Part shown: piece after piece, positions 43,191 through 55,800 of the stretch
How the letters are laid out: every line of letters starts with the position of its first letter
Numbering within the stretch: position 1 is the first letter of the stretch
Assembly (NCBI GenBank): GCA_905178155.1
Contig: CAJINV010000011.1
Span: 1,201,982 to 1,265,981 of the forward strand
From: Amoebophrya sp. A120
Taxonomy: Eukaryota; Sar; Dinophyceae; Syndiniales; Amoebophryaceae
Length of the DNA: 64,000 bases
Direction: 5' to 3'
Position numbers and translations under genes: made by a program
The notes under the pieces: model-generated
The model's database searches: none
Seen by the model: only the letters and a program-made list of their open reading frames with translations
What the model was told of the DNA's origin: nothing

Positions 43191-45108
43191 GCATTTTTAA
43201 GAGTGTGCATGTAGTGCGTAGGCACAGGAGTTGGCCGCTTTGTATTATTGTTATTGTATATGAGTCGTAGTGGTATTGGTAGGAGATCAAGATCATGGCC
43301 CGCGCAGCCTTTCGCCTCTGTTGACCGCGCAGCATTTCATTTGTATGGGGCATTTATGAAGCAGAGAGCGCCAAATTGTGTAGGTGCTAATGTGAAGTTT
43401 AGCCGTTTTCGCCTCCCAGTGTTTTGCAGAAAAATTTTCCGGTGAAGAGGGGGGGGCTTTTCCGATCCATGGCTTTAAATGGATATCCATCTCAAAGTCT
43501 AACCAGTTTCTGTTTTCATGCAAGTTTTTCGCTAGTATGCACGATTTTCAAAAAGGAAACGCATTAACATTTTACAAAGCGGAAGCGGCCGCGATACCCC
43601 CCCCCCCCGCCAACGAGCAGCCTCCACTCCCTACGGGGGCGCCGCTGTGGAGGGTAGACCGCTGCCCAGCAGACCTCGGAGGCTTGATCAGCCCAAGCTG
43701 CCTGGATCCAGTGCCGTCGTCCACTTCGTCAGAGAGCGGAATAGGCACGTATACGACTCTTGGCCATGATGGCAACTTGAGTCCGTTTGCCACGATCGGC
43801 GGCGTAGCAGCTACATACCACGAGGGGCACGAAGAAGTTGAAGTAGGAGTCGGCGTTAGAAGCGGTCTCTCTAGCCCTGCCACCGGATTGCTCCCACGTC
43901 CGTCCTCGCCTTTTTCCGAGGACGAACCCGCTTTATTTCTTCTGCCACCGGCTTGGGGTTCGGGCTTCTCCAGCGCTGCCAGTAGCACCAGCGGTGACTC
44001 GAGCTCAACGCAAGACCTTCCAGTCCTTCGCCATTTTCGTCGCCGGCCGCGATGACTTTGGCTCCCGCCCTGCTTGCTTCTGTACATCTACAACGAATAC
44101 CAATACTAACAAATACCAGTGGAAATGTTGACAAGAATACAGCAAGCCTGGTTTAGAAGAATGAGCAGCCAGTGTGAGCGGACATGCGCAAGGAGGGATC
44201 GTGCAGTAGAAAAACGAACACAATGAATAACAGTTGTACTTTCCCCGCGTGTGCCTATCATGGACTGCTTTTTGCGTCGTACTCTTTAACATGTATACAA
44301 ATTTTCCCGTTTGTAGCACAAATGACCCAAACTAAAATATAATGAGGCGCCCTCGATGTCGTGGTCTCACGCCCAGCTGGAGACCTAACTCAAACATCAT
44401 GTATGCTTATATATGATATGCAGAAACACCAAAATGCGACGACCTTCTGCTATTATTTACTGTGAGGACTATAGACGAAAAAAAAATAATGTTGATTCGA
44501 TCGTCAGGACTGTTGATTCGATTGATCTCGTCAGTTGTACGATGAGATCAAGAAAAATGAAAACAAAGAACATGAGACCACTCTGCGGCACCAATAAACA
44601 TTGCCGCACCCCCTGTGCCACCCCCAAACCATTTTAACGAAATACGTATAGAGAAGCTGGAAAAATACCCAACAAATAGTACATATGCACACGCAAAATC
44701 AAAAATATGGCCGCGCTCATCACGAAGATTCGTGCTTTCATCGGAGTGACATTTATGTTCGCGTCGTGGTGTTCATCTCAGTACCGGGAGGTTCAACTTC
44801 AAGTACACAAGTGGATCACCTTCGCCGAGCGCGACCACGTTCTCTACTTGTATGTACAAAAAATACGATGATCTTCTCGTTATCGATAAGTATCGACCTG
44901 CTTCCCGACGAGAAAAATCCTGCTTGTCGTACGTTTCTTTTACGCAAAACTGTCGAGCCGTGTACTACCTTCCTTTTCGGGATCATCGCTTTTTTTCTGT
45001 GTAAGTACGACTCCCTGATACAATAATTCCTCGTGTTCCTCAATGTGCCCACGAGTCTTGATAATTATCGATCATTTGCTCTATTCATTCGTTGCGTCCT
45101 TTGTGAGG
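43191..45108. other. Mostly non-coding, weak ORFs only
   Basis: An ORF at 43537-44055 (172 residues, Pro/Ser-rich, with a C10 tract at 43599-43608) and a 54-codon ORF at 44707-44871 (MAALITKIRAFIGVTFMF, a hydrophobic N-terminus) are open but unrecognised. A strong GTAAGT donor near 45001 suggests an exon of an unseen transcript. Confidence 0.35.
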
Positions 45109-47734
45109 ATGGCCACCACCACAATGAAAGCGAATCGGTCTGCTCTGGTGACGAGAACTCGACCGATGCCTTCTGCGATAGCCACTACACCGTTGCTCCC
45201 GCAACAACCGGGAACAGCGACTTCACGCTGCACTACGAGGTTCTTGTCGTTTTCCCTTTTCTCAACTTCCGCGTCAACATCGTCTTCAGTTCGGACAAGA
45301 ACTCCCAAGGAGAACACATCCCCTTCGCAACATGCCCATGAGCTGCTGCACCGCATGCCGAACTCTACCCGCAACTTTCTACAGTCAAAGTTAAAAGAAG
45401 CAAACCAAAGGAGAAGAGCGATTCTATCCGTCGAGGCAGAAAGGAGGAAACGCCACCTGCGGAGCCTGCATATGCATTGCAAATGTGTCTGGGTCTGGAA
45501 GGTTGCAACTTGTAACGCTGTCTTTGAATTCGAAATCGAATTCCAAGAAAATCTGTATTGCAGGACCAACAACAGGAGTCCAGTTTGTGTATACGCTGAG
45601 AGGGCATTTGTCATGCGGAATAGGCGCGAAGAAGCCCTCTAAAAATCTGTGATGCTAGACCATGCATTACAGGCATCGCGGATCATACAAAATATGCATG
45701 ACAAGCCTGGCAATGTTCCAGACACAGACATATTTGCATTTGATACTGCATCTGACAGAGCAAGAGATCGCTGCGGACGACGCTGTGCACTCACAAATTG
45801 CTGCGTTGATGATGGAAAACGACAATGCAGGAGCTGATGACGGAGATGAGACACGGCCGGATTGTTCCAAGAACATCAACCCTCCTGAGCAAATAAACTA
45901 CGTGAAGAACAGCCACCCGCTCTCACAGTGGCTCACTGTTGCGGATGACCTGCTCCAGAGGTCCGCTACGCTCACAACCGCAGACGCGGTGCTTGCCCTG
46001 CGGTGTTTCTACCACGCCGAAATCGCGGACTCGAATCTGGTGCATGCGCTAGTTGAGGTATTGGTGGTGAGGCTGAAACAGAGCCTGGAACGAGCGGAAA
46101 TGGTCGTGGAAAGAAGTGCTGTAGGTGGTTTAAGAAGTGGGCACGGAAGAGGTACAACAGCGACACCAGGCTCTTATTCTTTCATGGAAATAATGGTGCC
46201 AACATCATGTGGAGATCAGGGCGACACAGAAGATCCTGAAGAATTTCTTGCGGGCGTAGCAGCGGAGTTGGAGAAAGTGGCTGCGTTTGCGAGAGAAGTA
46301 GGAACAACTCAGACGCTCGGAAGTTGTGCTACGGCAAATCAGTTGGACTGCGCAAAGGTTGTAACAGAAGATGAAGGGGCGGCGACTGAACTGACAGACC
46401 GGGATCATGAAAGCAGCGACATCAAAGTAGATCATCATGAGAATGATTTACCTGATCACGCAAAAACTATATCACCTAGTACCAGACTCGCGAACACGGT
46501 GACAGTAACCTTCCTAAGCCCTGCTTGCGCACGTAGACTGCGGCGCACACTAGTAGACTGCGTTAACGCCTTTTTGCGAATCGCATTCCGGACGTTGAGA
46601 CAGAAGCAGGACCGGACTCTTGACAGCGGAGGACGGGGAGCAGCCTTCTCTTCGACGTCGTCCAGGACGAGCGGTGTCAACATAAACGGCGGCTGCACGA
46701 CGACAACCCTTCATCGTTTCACGCTGACAGGTTTTCTGGTTTCGCTTGCGATCGACGATCGTCATTCTTGCAAAGAGTTCTTGTGTACTGAGCGCAGCAA
46801 TCTATCGTCTCTAACGGCCGCCGCACAAATTCCTGACGGGGAGGTAGGCGCTACTCACGTTGAGGGCCTCCAGACGAAGAAAACACACGCGAGGATCTTC
46901 GAACAAGACCAAACCGATCGCAAACGCTCGCAAATCCTCACGGTGCTTTCGACCCAGCACCTGAGCATCCTCCCTCTCCGTGACCTCCTGAGGCTCCAAG
47001 CCCGTGCGGAGCACGATCCGGAACTGAAGTCGCTGTACGAGGCGTCCTGCTCCCGGGAACGGGCCATGCTGTCGGCCATGGGCGTCAGCGAGGTTTTTTC
47101 GCTCCTGTGGCAGGAAACAATAATGAACCAGCTTGTTCTTTCTGAAGAAGATAATTATTCCGAAGCCGAGATGAAGGGCGCGACAGGGCGGACTCTAGCT
47201 GAAGAGGACCCAGGGCCGTTCGCGCGAAAACTGCGGGCAGTGCTGAATTACAAGCTAGCGGCGCTGACCGTGGAAGACATTCGCCGTTTGCCGCAGCGGT
47301 TCCAGATTTTAGAATTGCTGTTACGAACAAGTGAGGAGAAGATGCGAACAAGGCAGGGAGCAAGCACATCATCTACTTCAGGCTGTAGTACCAGCACATC
47401 TGCACACGGAGCAATAAACCTTGCACTGTCGCCAGCGGAGTTTGCCTTCGCTCAGAACCTGGCCACCTACGCTCGACAGAACGTTTCCGCCTGCTCCTCC
47501 AAGGATCTGGCGCTGCTCGGAAAAGCAATGGAGGGGCGAAGCTGCATACCACTCGCGCAGGCTATTCGCCTGCATTTGATGAACCAGTGCAGGAAGGAAG
47601 AACTCAGGTGGACTTCATCTTCAAATTCGAGATCAGGGAGCTCTATTGCCGCTCCTATCAAGAAAACACAGTCTTCTGTTTATTTTCATTCGCCTTTCAG
47701 TACAACTACAACTACACAAGCTGCGTTTGCGTGA
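45109..47734 (+). CDS. Probable mitochondrial helical-repeat protein
   Basis: Exons are 45109-45470 and 45751-47734 around one introner-like element (2346 nt, 781 residues). The N-terminus is basic and Ser/Thr/Ala-rich with almost no acidic residues up to about 60 (MATTTMKANRSALVTRTRP, then RFLSFSLFSTSAS), typical of a mitochondrial presequence. The body has helical repeats with spaced Leu/Ala: ADAVLALRCFYHAEIADSN, LSILPLRDLLRLQARAEHD, LTVEDIRRLPQRFQILELLL and CSSKDLALLGKAMEG. This style resembles the heptatricopeptide/FASTK-like repeats of organellar RNA-binding proteins in alveolates. No RAP domain is visible at the C-terminus, so the assignment is tentative. An in-frame upstream ATG at 45043 is possible. 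Confidence 0.55.
45471..45745. mobile_element. Introner-like element, family 3, TSD CTGCA
   Basis: This 275-bp element starts TATGCATTGCAAATGTGTCT and ends AGACATATTTGCATTTGATA. CTGCA flanks it (45466-45470, 45746-45750). Removal gives AGCCTGCATCTGACA in frame (RSLHLTEQE). Confidence 0.9.
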
Positions 47735-48021
47735 TTAGCTTGCTACAAACAAGCCGCTACAGATTTTGTGATGGGCTTCGGCATCACCAATAATTGGCTT
47801 CGGCATCACCAATGAGGCTGGATGTTCATCTTCACCTTCTCTTTATTGCTCTACCGCTTTAAAAATACTGGTAAATAAACTACCGTAAACAAATCTATCA
47901 CTCACTGGCAAAATACGACAACCATAAAGTAACGACAAGTCGCCGAAGTCCACTCGAGGCGGAAATTTTTTTATCTCGGAATACCGCAAGTAGAAGTCTA
48001 GGAAGATAGCTGATCACTACC
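47735..48021. other. Intergenic
   Basis: Contains a short tandem duplication GGCTTCGGCATCACCAAT (near 47775 and 47793). No ORF. Confidence 0.6.
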
Positions 48022-48896
48022 ATGCTCGCCCGTAGCAGTGTCTCCCACAGCGGCAAAAAAGTCGCTGTGGTCCTTGCGGGTTGCGGCGTGTACGACGGTA
48101 GCGAGATCCACGAGGCGGTATTCACGCTTAATACCTTGTCGAAGAAGAAAGTTGCGTACCAGTGCTTCGCGCCCAACATCCCGCAGATGCACGTTATCGA
48201 CCACACCAAGGGGGAGCCGATGGAGAAGGAGACAAGGAACGTCCTGGTCGAATCCGCCCGGATAGCACGTGGGAAAATCCAGGACTTGAAGGATCTGAAA
48301 GCAGCCGATTACGACGGTTTGATCTTTCCCGGCGGATTCGGCGCGGCGAAAAACCTGTGCGATCTAGCGGTGAAGGGCCCCGAGGTGACGCTGGAGAAAG
48401 AAGTGGAGCGCGTGGTCAAAGACTTTCACAGCATCGGCAAACCGATGGGGTTCTGCTGCATCGCGCCGGGAATTGCCGCCAAGGCGTTAGGAGAAAGTGC
48501 AGGGGTGGAGGTAACCGTTGGAAGCGAGACGGAATCACCGGACTGGCCGTACATTAAGATTGGCGTCGTGCCCTTCAATGTTTTACAGTGTGATAGTAGA
48601 TGCCGGTGATGCACTTGTCGTTGTCCTCATGTTTTTAATTTTCAACTTTAGCTCTGATATTCCTGTGGCTTTCAGCTAATGCTACTTCCTACGAAACAAA
48701 ACACAGTTACGCCGGCACGGTTGGCGCTATTAAGGCGGTGGGGGCGACGCACGTGGAAAAGCCGCTGAGCGACGCCCACGTGGACACAAAGAACAAAGTG
48801 GTGACATCTCCGGCGTACATGTGCGAGGGCGCGCCGATTCATGAGATTGAAGAAAGCGTTGCTGCGATGGTCACGAAGACCGTAGAGATGATGTGA
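48022..48896 (+). CDS. ElbB/ES1 family DJ-1-like protein
   Basis: ES1/ElbB (GATD3) proteins are class-I glutamine-amidotransferase-like members of the DJ-1/PfpI superfamily; mitochondrial in animals, with glyoxalase activity reported for ElbB. Exon 1 is 48022-48548 and exon 2 is 48707-48896 with a GT-AG intron (gtacatt...cacag), 717 nt or 238 residues, near the bacterial size of about 217. Visible motifs are [19 protein letters not shown] (about 13), [17 protein letters not shown] (about 50), [17 protein letters not shown] (about 95), the nucleophile elbow [14 protein letters not shown] (Cys about 152) and, across the splice, [10 protein letters not shown] then [15 protein letters not shown]. 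The conserved order covers the full family. A short N-terminal extension could be a weak targeting signal. Confidence 0.9.
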
Positions 48897-49895
48897 CCTG
48901 AATGTTAAAATGCTGTGATGATCTGGCGCTTCACATCAATCACAATTCATTGCTGCAAACTGCAATGCACGCTTTCGCTTTGACGGGCTTTGGTAAACAG
49001 TTCCAGAGCAAACACAGACTTACGGTAGATTTTGCGAAGGATGCATTTACGCACCATTCTAGTATGACATTGCATTCTGTCTCCGAAGAAAAAAAAGAAA
49101 AACTGCATTTCTATTGGTTTTGCAAGGCTACGAATTCCTACATTGATTTGCTGTGATGGCAATCCTGGAGCTGGAGCTTCTCCTTCTTCTGACAGTTAAA
49201 GCCACGGCACAAAGAACTTTGTCTATGGAACGATCAAGACGAAGATCTCGTCTAGCCCTTGCTTTTCCGAAGATCAACATGCACCGCGACTTATGATCCC
49301 CCGTCACTTTTCATCAGCTTTCCCATTTCTAAGGCGAAGGTCTTGGCCTGTTTCGCGAGGATAAAGTGAACACACAACAAGCGATCCATTTTTTGTAAAA
49401 CTATAGTCCCGCCGCGCCGTTGTACTTCTAGATTACGGCATTGTCAACAAAGACGATCTCCTTTTTGAACTTCATTTTTCGAAGTTTTGCGGTTTATTTT
49501 TTTCAGAGCCAGGCCGCGCGATGAAGTAGACGTAACTAATTTATTTTTCGATGAGTACGACTTCTAGTTCTATCTTAAGAAGTCAAGGTCCAGCCCTTTC
49601 TTTAGACATAAAGAGAAAGAACGTTCTTTACCGTATTTCTAACAGAGACTGAACACACGTACAGCAGTACGTAGTATAATCTTAATCCCCGCCTAGTACC
49701 CTGTTTAATCCCAAAAAACAAATGTTTGACACCATGAGACCTCCCACAGCATCCCGATCACCCACCACGACGAGCGAGATCTTTTTGTACTAAGCAGGAC
49801 GTCGCGTCGTGTGTTGAAAACACGATTTTATTCCCTGGTCATTTTTGAGACCTGAAGACCGCGAGGATCAGACACCGATCTTCACTTCGCCCGTC
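48897..49895. other. Intergenic, nothing recognised
   Basis: AT-rich without a credible ORF. A GAGGATCAG at 49862-49870 before the CstF-77 ATG may be an acceptor for a 5' UTR exon. Confidence 0.6.
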
Positions 49896-52800
49896 ATGCC
49901 GTCGATCAGCGTGGATTCCATGCGGATCGACGAGATCGAGCAGTCGCTGGAAAAGAACCCGACGCAAACGGCGCTGTGGCTGCGATACGCGAAACACTGG
50001 GAGAACACCGACGAGGTCAACGCGCTTGCCGTGTATAACGATGCGGTCCGGCGTTGCCCGCACGTGGAACTGTGGCGGCAGTACATCGAGTACTGCAAGC
50101 GGTGCGTCACGGTGAAAGGCGTCGTTGCAGTCATGCACGCGGCGATCGACGTGATATCCCACGACCACCGATGCGGGGATTTTTATGCAATGCAAATTTC
50201 CTGTACATGTACAAAATGCATCACAAATTATGTCACAACCAACTTGGAGGATGCCATTTGTCTTGCTGAATAGGATTCAGTGAAAGCTTTGTCATGCAGA
50301 AACCGCATTTGTACGTCGTGTACGGGAAATGTGCTGTGGATAATTTGTTTCAGGAGTACATCGCGCTGCTGAAAGCCGTGTGGAACTACCAGTACAAGTA
50401 CTATGCATTGCAAAAGTATCGTACTAGTATAAATCGCATGACAAATTTCCTCAGCATGACAAATGGAATTTCTCATGCTGGTTTGCCGCAAAACAAAGAT
50501 TTGTAATGCATAACAGCAATGACTACGAGTGCGATACTTTTGCAGTGCATAAGTACCGAGACGAACTGATTCTAGACGACTACGACCCTGCTTTGTTACT
50601 GGGCGACCCAGACGCGGATGCGGCAAAACTGGCGGAAGAGGAAACGGAACTTGCGAACAAGTGCGGCGGGCACATCCCGCTCACGCACGACGAGGACGAG
50701 TCCATTAAGTGGATCGCGAAAAAAGCTCCCTCCGACAGCTACATATCGGTCAAGACGAGGCTGTCCCTGGAGCACATCCGAAGGCTATCGAGACAGGTAC
50801 AGCTACTTGGTATATTCTAATGCTGGATGTAGTTGGGTGTGGACGTTTTTTTATTTCAGATTCCCATTCCATGTTGGAAGTCGTGGAACTTGTTTTACAT
50901 GAACGGAGCAGTTGCTGTTGCAGTCTGCAGAACGTACCATACGCTTATGACCGTAGTGGATGTTGAAGATACTTCGCCATCCTTTTTTTAGTTGCGATAC
51001 AGCACGACCGCGATTCTTGCGACCTGTTCTGACTTGAGAGCATTTTTGACAGGTTGTACTTGTCATGCAATTTTTAATGTCACACGATCTTGTTGCCATA
51101 TTAAAATGACTATCAGGCCTGCACCAGTCCTTCTTCCTGCGTCGACAAGATTGTGAAAGCTTACGAAACGTTCGAGGACAAGCTGATCGGGCACAAACAT
51201 TCCCTCTCCAACACGATGGACAGGGAGGGTGTCGTGAAGGAATTTTACCACAAAATCACCAACGCGAAAAACGTCTACCAGAAACTCGAAAAACTGTACC
51301 AAAACGTCGACACGCTGACCATCCCCCAACCCGAAGTCTCCGTTTTGTCCAAAACCCCCTCGAAATCGACGAACCAACTGCTCAAATGGGCGGAACTACT
51401 GTCCAATTGCGAGCAGATCGTGCAATTTGAGCGCGGGAACCCGTTGAAGCTCGAGGTCGCGGATTACCAAACGCGAGTGATTTTCCTGTACCAAAACATG
51501 CTTCTAATCACCTCCTGCTTTGCCGACTTCTGGTACAGCTTCTACCAGTTTCTCTACACCTTTTCTCCGGTGAAAGCCTTGCAGGTTTTGAAAATCGCCT
51601 GCGAGAAACTCCCCAACGATTTGTTCCTGCGGTTGAGTTACATCACCAATTTCGAGGAGCTGATCTACAAGAAGCACTTCAACGCGACGTTGCTCGGCGA
51701 TGTGATGAACAGCCAAGCAAGCACTTCCGGCTCTTATCAAATGCAAATATGTCTAGGTCAGGAAGATTGCTGAGGTTTGTGATGCTGTGTCTGCTTGACA
51801 CAGAAGGTGTGCCATGCAAGGCTTAGCATCACAGGTTTTGAGACGGTTTTCCAATGCCTAATCCGCATGACAAATGCCTTCTTTCGGCGACAGGAAAAAG
51901 AGCTTCATCTTTTGCTGTCCAAGCATGACAGATTTTTGTGTGGTCTAAGTATGCATCACAAGTTCGCATCCTTACACAAGACCCAGACATATTTGCAATC
52001 AATAGCTCTCTCCATGAAGCGATCTTCGACATTGAGAATTCGCCGGAATATGCGACGCTGTTGAAAGATATGGATTTGGTGCTGCAGAAAACGGCGAAGC
52101 AGAAAAATAATCCCGACGATCCGGACAAAATCGAGTTTGATTTTGACGAGGAGGATCCGGAAATCGAGATCCCCCACACCTCGAAGTTCCGCCAAGGGAG
52201 CAGCAAGGAGCAGAAATACAAACTCGTTTTCACGTTGTACGAGAAACTTTTGCAAGAGCCGTTCTTCGAGGGGGAGCAGTACGCGCTGGTCATCATCCAT
52301 TTTTTGAATTTCATCCGTCGCCAAGCGGGTCCCGACCAGTGGCGGGATTATTTGTTGAAAAAAGTCTTCATCAACAACCACCAAAAGTTGACCTGGGAAG
52401 TGTACGCCAGTCAGGCGTTGGTGGAATACCACTGCTTCGGGGAGAGGGATCGCTGTGCGCAGATTTACAAAATCGGTATTAAACAACTTCTTCGTCTTGG
52501 TATTGCTATTGGATCATGACGGCTAGTTCTTCTGTTATTGATGCTGATCAACATGAGATTTTGCTTTTATTTTTGCAGACCTACACTAACGCTGGAAATT
52601 GATGCAGTTTCGGTTTCCAGCAAATTAAAACCTCACGAATTCTTCTATACAGCCCTAGACCGCTTCCGCACGGTGGAGACTTTTGAGCCGTCTTTAGTTG
52701 CGTCCTTCGTCAACTTTCTGATTTCGGTCAACGATTTAGCCGCCGCCCGGGACGAACTTACCCTGGCCATGCAGAAGTGCTACAAACTCCTCCGCGAGAT

Positions 52801-55800
52801 TCAGCACAAATCCGACAACCGAAACCAGAAGGACAAGCGGGTCCAAACCGAGAAGCAGAAACTGGGGCAGGGCTTTAAGTTTCTCTTTGAGAAATTGATC
52901 CGATTACAGCAGTATCAAATGCAAATATGTCTGAGTCAGGAAGATGTCATGCTGTTTTTGCATGACGCAGAAGGTCTGGCATGGAAGCCGTAGCATCACA
53001 GGTTTCGAGAAGGTTTCGCAATGCCTAATCCGCATGACAAATCCCGCACTTCGGTGACAGGAAGTGGACATCTTTTGCTGCCTATGCATGAGAGATTTGC
53101 GTGTGTTGTGAAATGCGCATCACAAGTTCACATCCTTCCAGACCCTGACATATTTGCAGTGCATAAGCAGTCCTACGGCGACGACCAAGATTCCTTTACG
53201 AAGATTCTGTATGCACTGCAAAAGTAACGCACTAGTATGAATCGCATCACAGATTTGCTCAGCATGTGCATGATATAAATTGAGTTTGTAATGCTGATTA
53301 GCGTAGTAGAGATGTAGATCTGTCATGCATGAATGCGATTCGTACGAGTGCGATGCTGTTGCAGTGCATAGTCTGCAGCAAAAAAACCAGTTTCTCCTCG
53401 AGTCGGTCCCCGACGTGGCGCTGGTGCAAGCGGAGAGCTTAGTCGGCGACCATATTCTGTCTGACGCGCACGAGGACGCGGCGATCAACGCGTTTTTGAA
53501 CGACACCCTGACGACCATGCTGCACGTCAGCGGCGATCCGACCGACCCGGCAGCTGGTAGGATTTTTTATAAGTACTTGTCTTCTGGATGTGGTCGTTCT
53601 TGTTCTTCGCTCTGCCGTGTGTAGAAGTCTCGAAAGAGAGGAAGTAGTTCCTCTGTCTCTATGTGACATTGACATTCTGCAGCTCCAGGATATAAATTTC
53701 TAACGTCGAAAAAACATCACTATCAGCCTTCGAGGACGAATTCCAGCAATTTCAGCAGCAACAGCAGCAGCAACAACAGGGTGGAAAGAAGGGACGGGGG
53801 AAGCGGCAAAAGGGAAAGACGTTGTCCCACTACGACATGCGGGACGCGTTTCACAGCGACAAAATCATCCACACCTACCACCTCGACCAGGACTACAACC
53901 GACCCAACTTCTTGCGCGCGAACCTGCTCAGCTCCATACTGCAGCCGGGTGCGAACAGTTTCTTCTCCTGCAGCTCCGTGCTCCCCTTCGCCGAGGCGCA
54001 AAGCAGGTATGTTGTGATATACAATGAATCACGACTTCCTCTACTGACAATTATGAAGACACTATGTTTATGCAGCTACGTCGGAGAGCGGCGGCGCCGC
54101 CGTGTGAAGATGGTGCGTGTCAATGTTTATAACAACTCAAGAAAATCAAATTTTCCTTTATCCGCCATAGGTTCAAGTTCCAACACCTGACCCCCAACAC
54201 CAACAAACTGAACCCAGTCGCGTCGAAGAATTTTGACAAGTACAAGAAAGCCACCGACGCCCAGGAGGAGAAAGAAAAGGAGAAGGAAAAGCAGGAGCAG
54301 CGGAATAACCGAGGCAGAAACAGGAACAACAAACACAACGACCGCAATAATAATAACCAGGGTGCTGGCGGCGGCGGGCTCCTCACGGTCGGCCAGGTTC
54401 GGAGCAAATCCGGCTCTTTCGCCGAGGACGCAGAAAATTCGAAGGAGGTTGTTTCGAGCAAGGCCGCCGCGAAGACAACTGCAGCTGGGAATAAAACCAC
54501 AGGAAATAATCTGCTAAACAAGGAGGGCTCAGCTGCATCCGGCGCGGAAGGTGAACAGGATCAGGATCAGATTGCGCTGATGGTGAAGCAACGCATGTTG
54601 GCACAGTTTGAGGACAGCGATGACGACTTGATGCAGGGAATCAACTTTCGGGACGAGGAAGTAGACGTAAACACCGCCACGAAGAAAAAGCCCGCTGCGG
54701 CCCCGAAAAACCGCGTAACCCGACCGGACACGGCGCGGATGCACGCGTTTAACCCCATGAACGCGGTGCAGATTGCTTCGGCGGGACAGAACCTGGGCCA
54801 AGTGTCGAACATTTTGCCGAAGGTCTTGCTGGACCTCCAGCAAATGCTACCGAAGCACAAGGTTTGTCATTCTCTACTTGCTTTTTAGTTTTTTATTCAT
54901 TCTGCGTTTGCGTATACGCTTTTGCTTATGCTAGAAGATGCCTCTTGGTCTTGAAGGTGGTAGATTTATTGGAGAGTGAGTAGATGAAGTACAAGACACA
55001 GTCGCAGATTGACTATATACTTTTTTTTGTTCCTGCTCGACAAAAACCCGCTTTTTTTCCTATCGCGACCCACATACTATCAAAAAGAAATGTCCTCCAC
55101 ACCTAACCTCACAGCAGGTGCTGAAGGGATCAGCCCCGGACGTGGACTACATCATGAGCGTACTGCAGACGGTTGAGGTTCCCGAGCTTCCCCTCGACCA
55201 GTTCTGCAAGGCGCAACCGGACCCGGGCAGCGGGTTGGGCGGCCGAAGCAAGGACGCCGGGTTTATGGGCGGCCTCGGCGGCGGCTTGTTCGGCGGCGCG
55301 GGCGCGCGGGTCACGTCCCTGGACGAAAACACCGGGATGATGCACGCCGTCGGTGGCTCCGTACACAACTTTTTGATCGAAGGCGCGGTGGATGAAAGCA
55401 GGTTGGATTTGATCTTGATTTCGCAGCTGTTTTATATTTTCTTCTACTGGATATAGATGCTCATGGTGTAGTCTGTAGTCGCAGCTGCATGCAGCTCCAT
55501 GACATGTTGACACATGTGTGGCGCTTGTGCTTTCACGAAGATTTCTGCATGGTGTAAAACAATAGACCCGGCGGCGTGGTCCCAATCGCTCATGTATTGA
55601 TATGGTCAACATATGAACACCAGGTACCGAATACGCGGGGCCGGCACGGGGCAATCCGCTGCGCTGCGCGAGCCCCGTCGGGTGAAAAAGGCTCCCGGCG
55701 GTGCGAAAAAGGAGGAACCCGGGGAAAGTGACCACGAAGCAAACGCGGAAATGTCGGCCATGCGGGAGAGGCTGAATGTGAAAAGACGCAAGGTTCAAGA

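Noticed and set aside
48549-48614. Read-through C-terminus of the ElbB-like protein ([10 protein letters not shown])
   Set aside because: Splicing at GTACAT to CACAG restores the conserved WPYAGT motif and the full family length.
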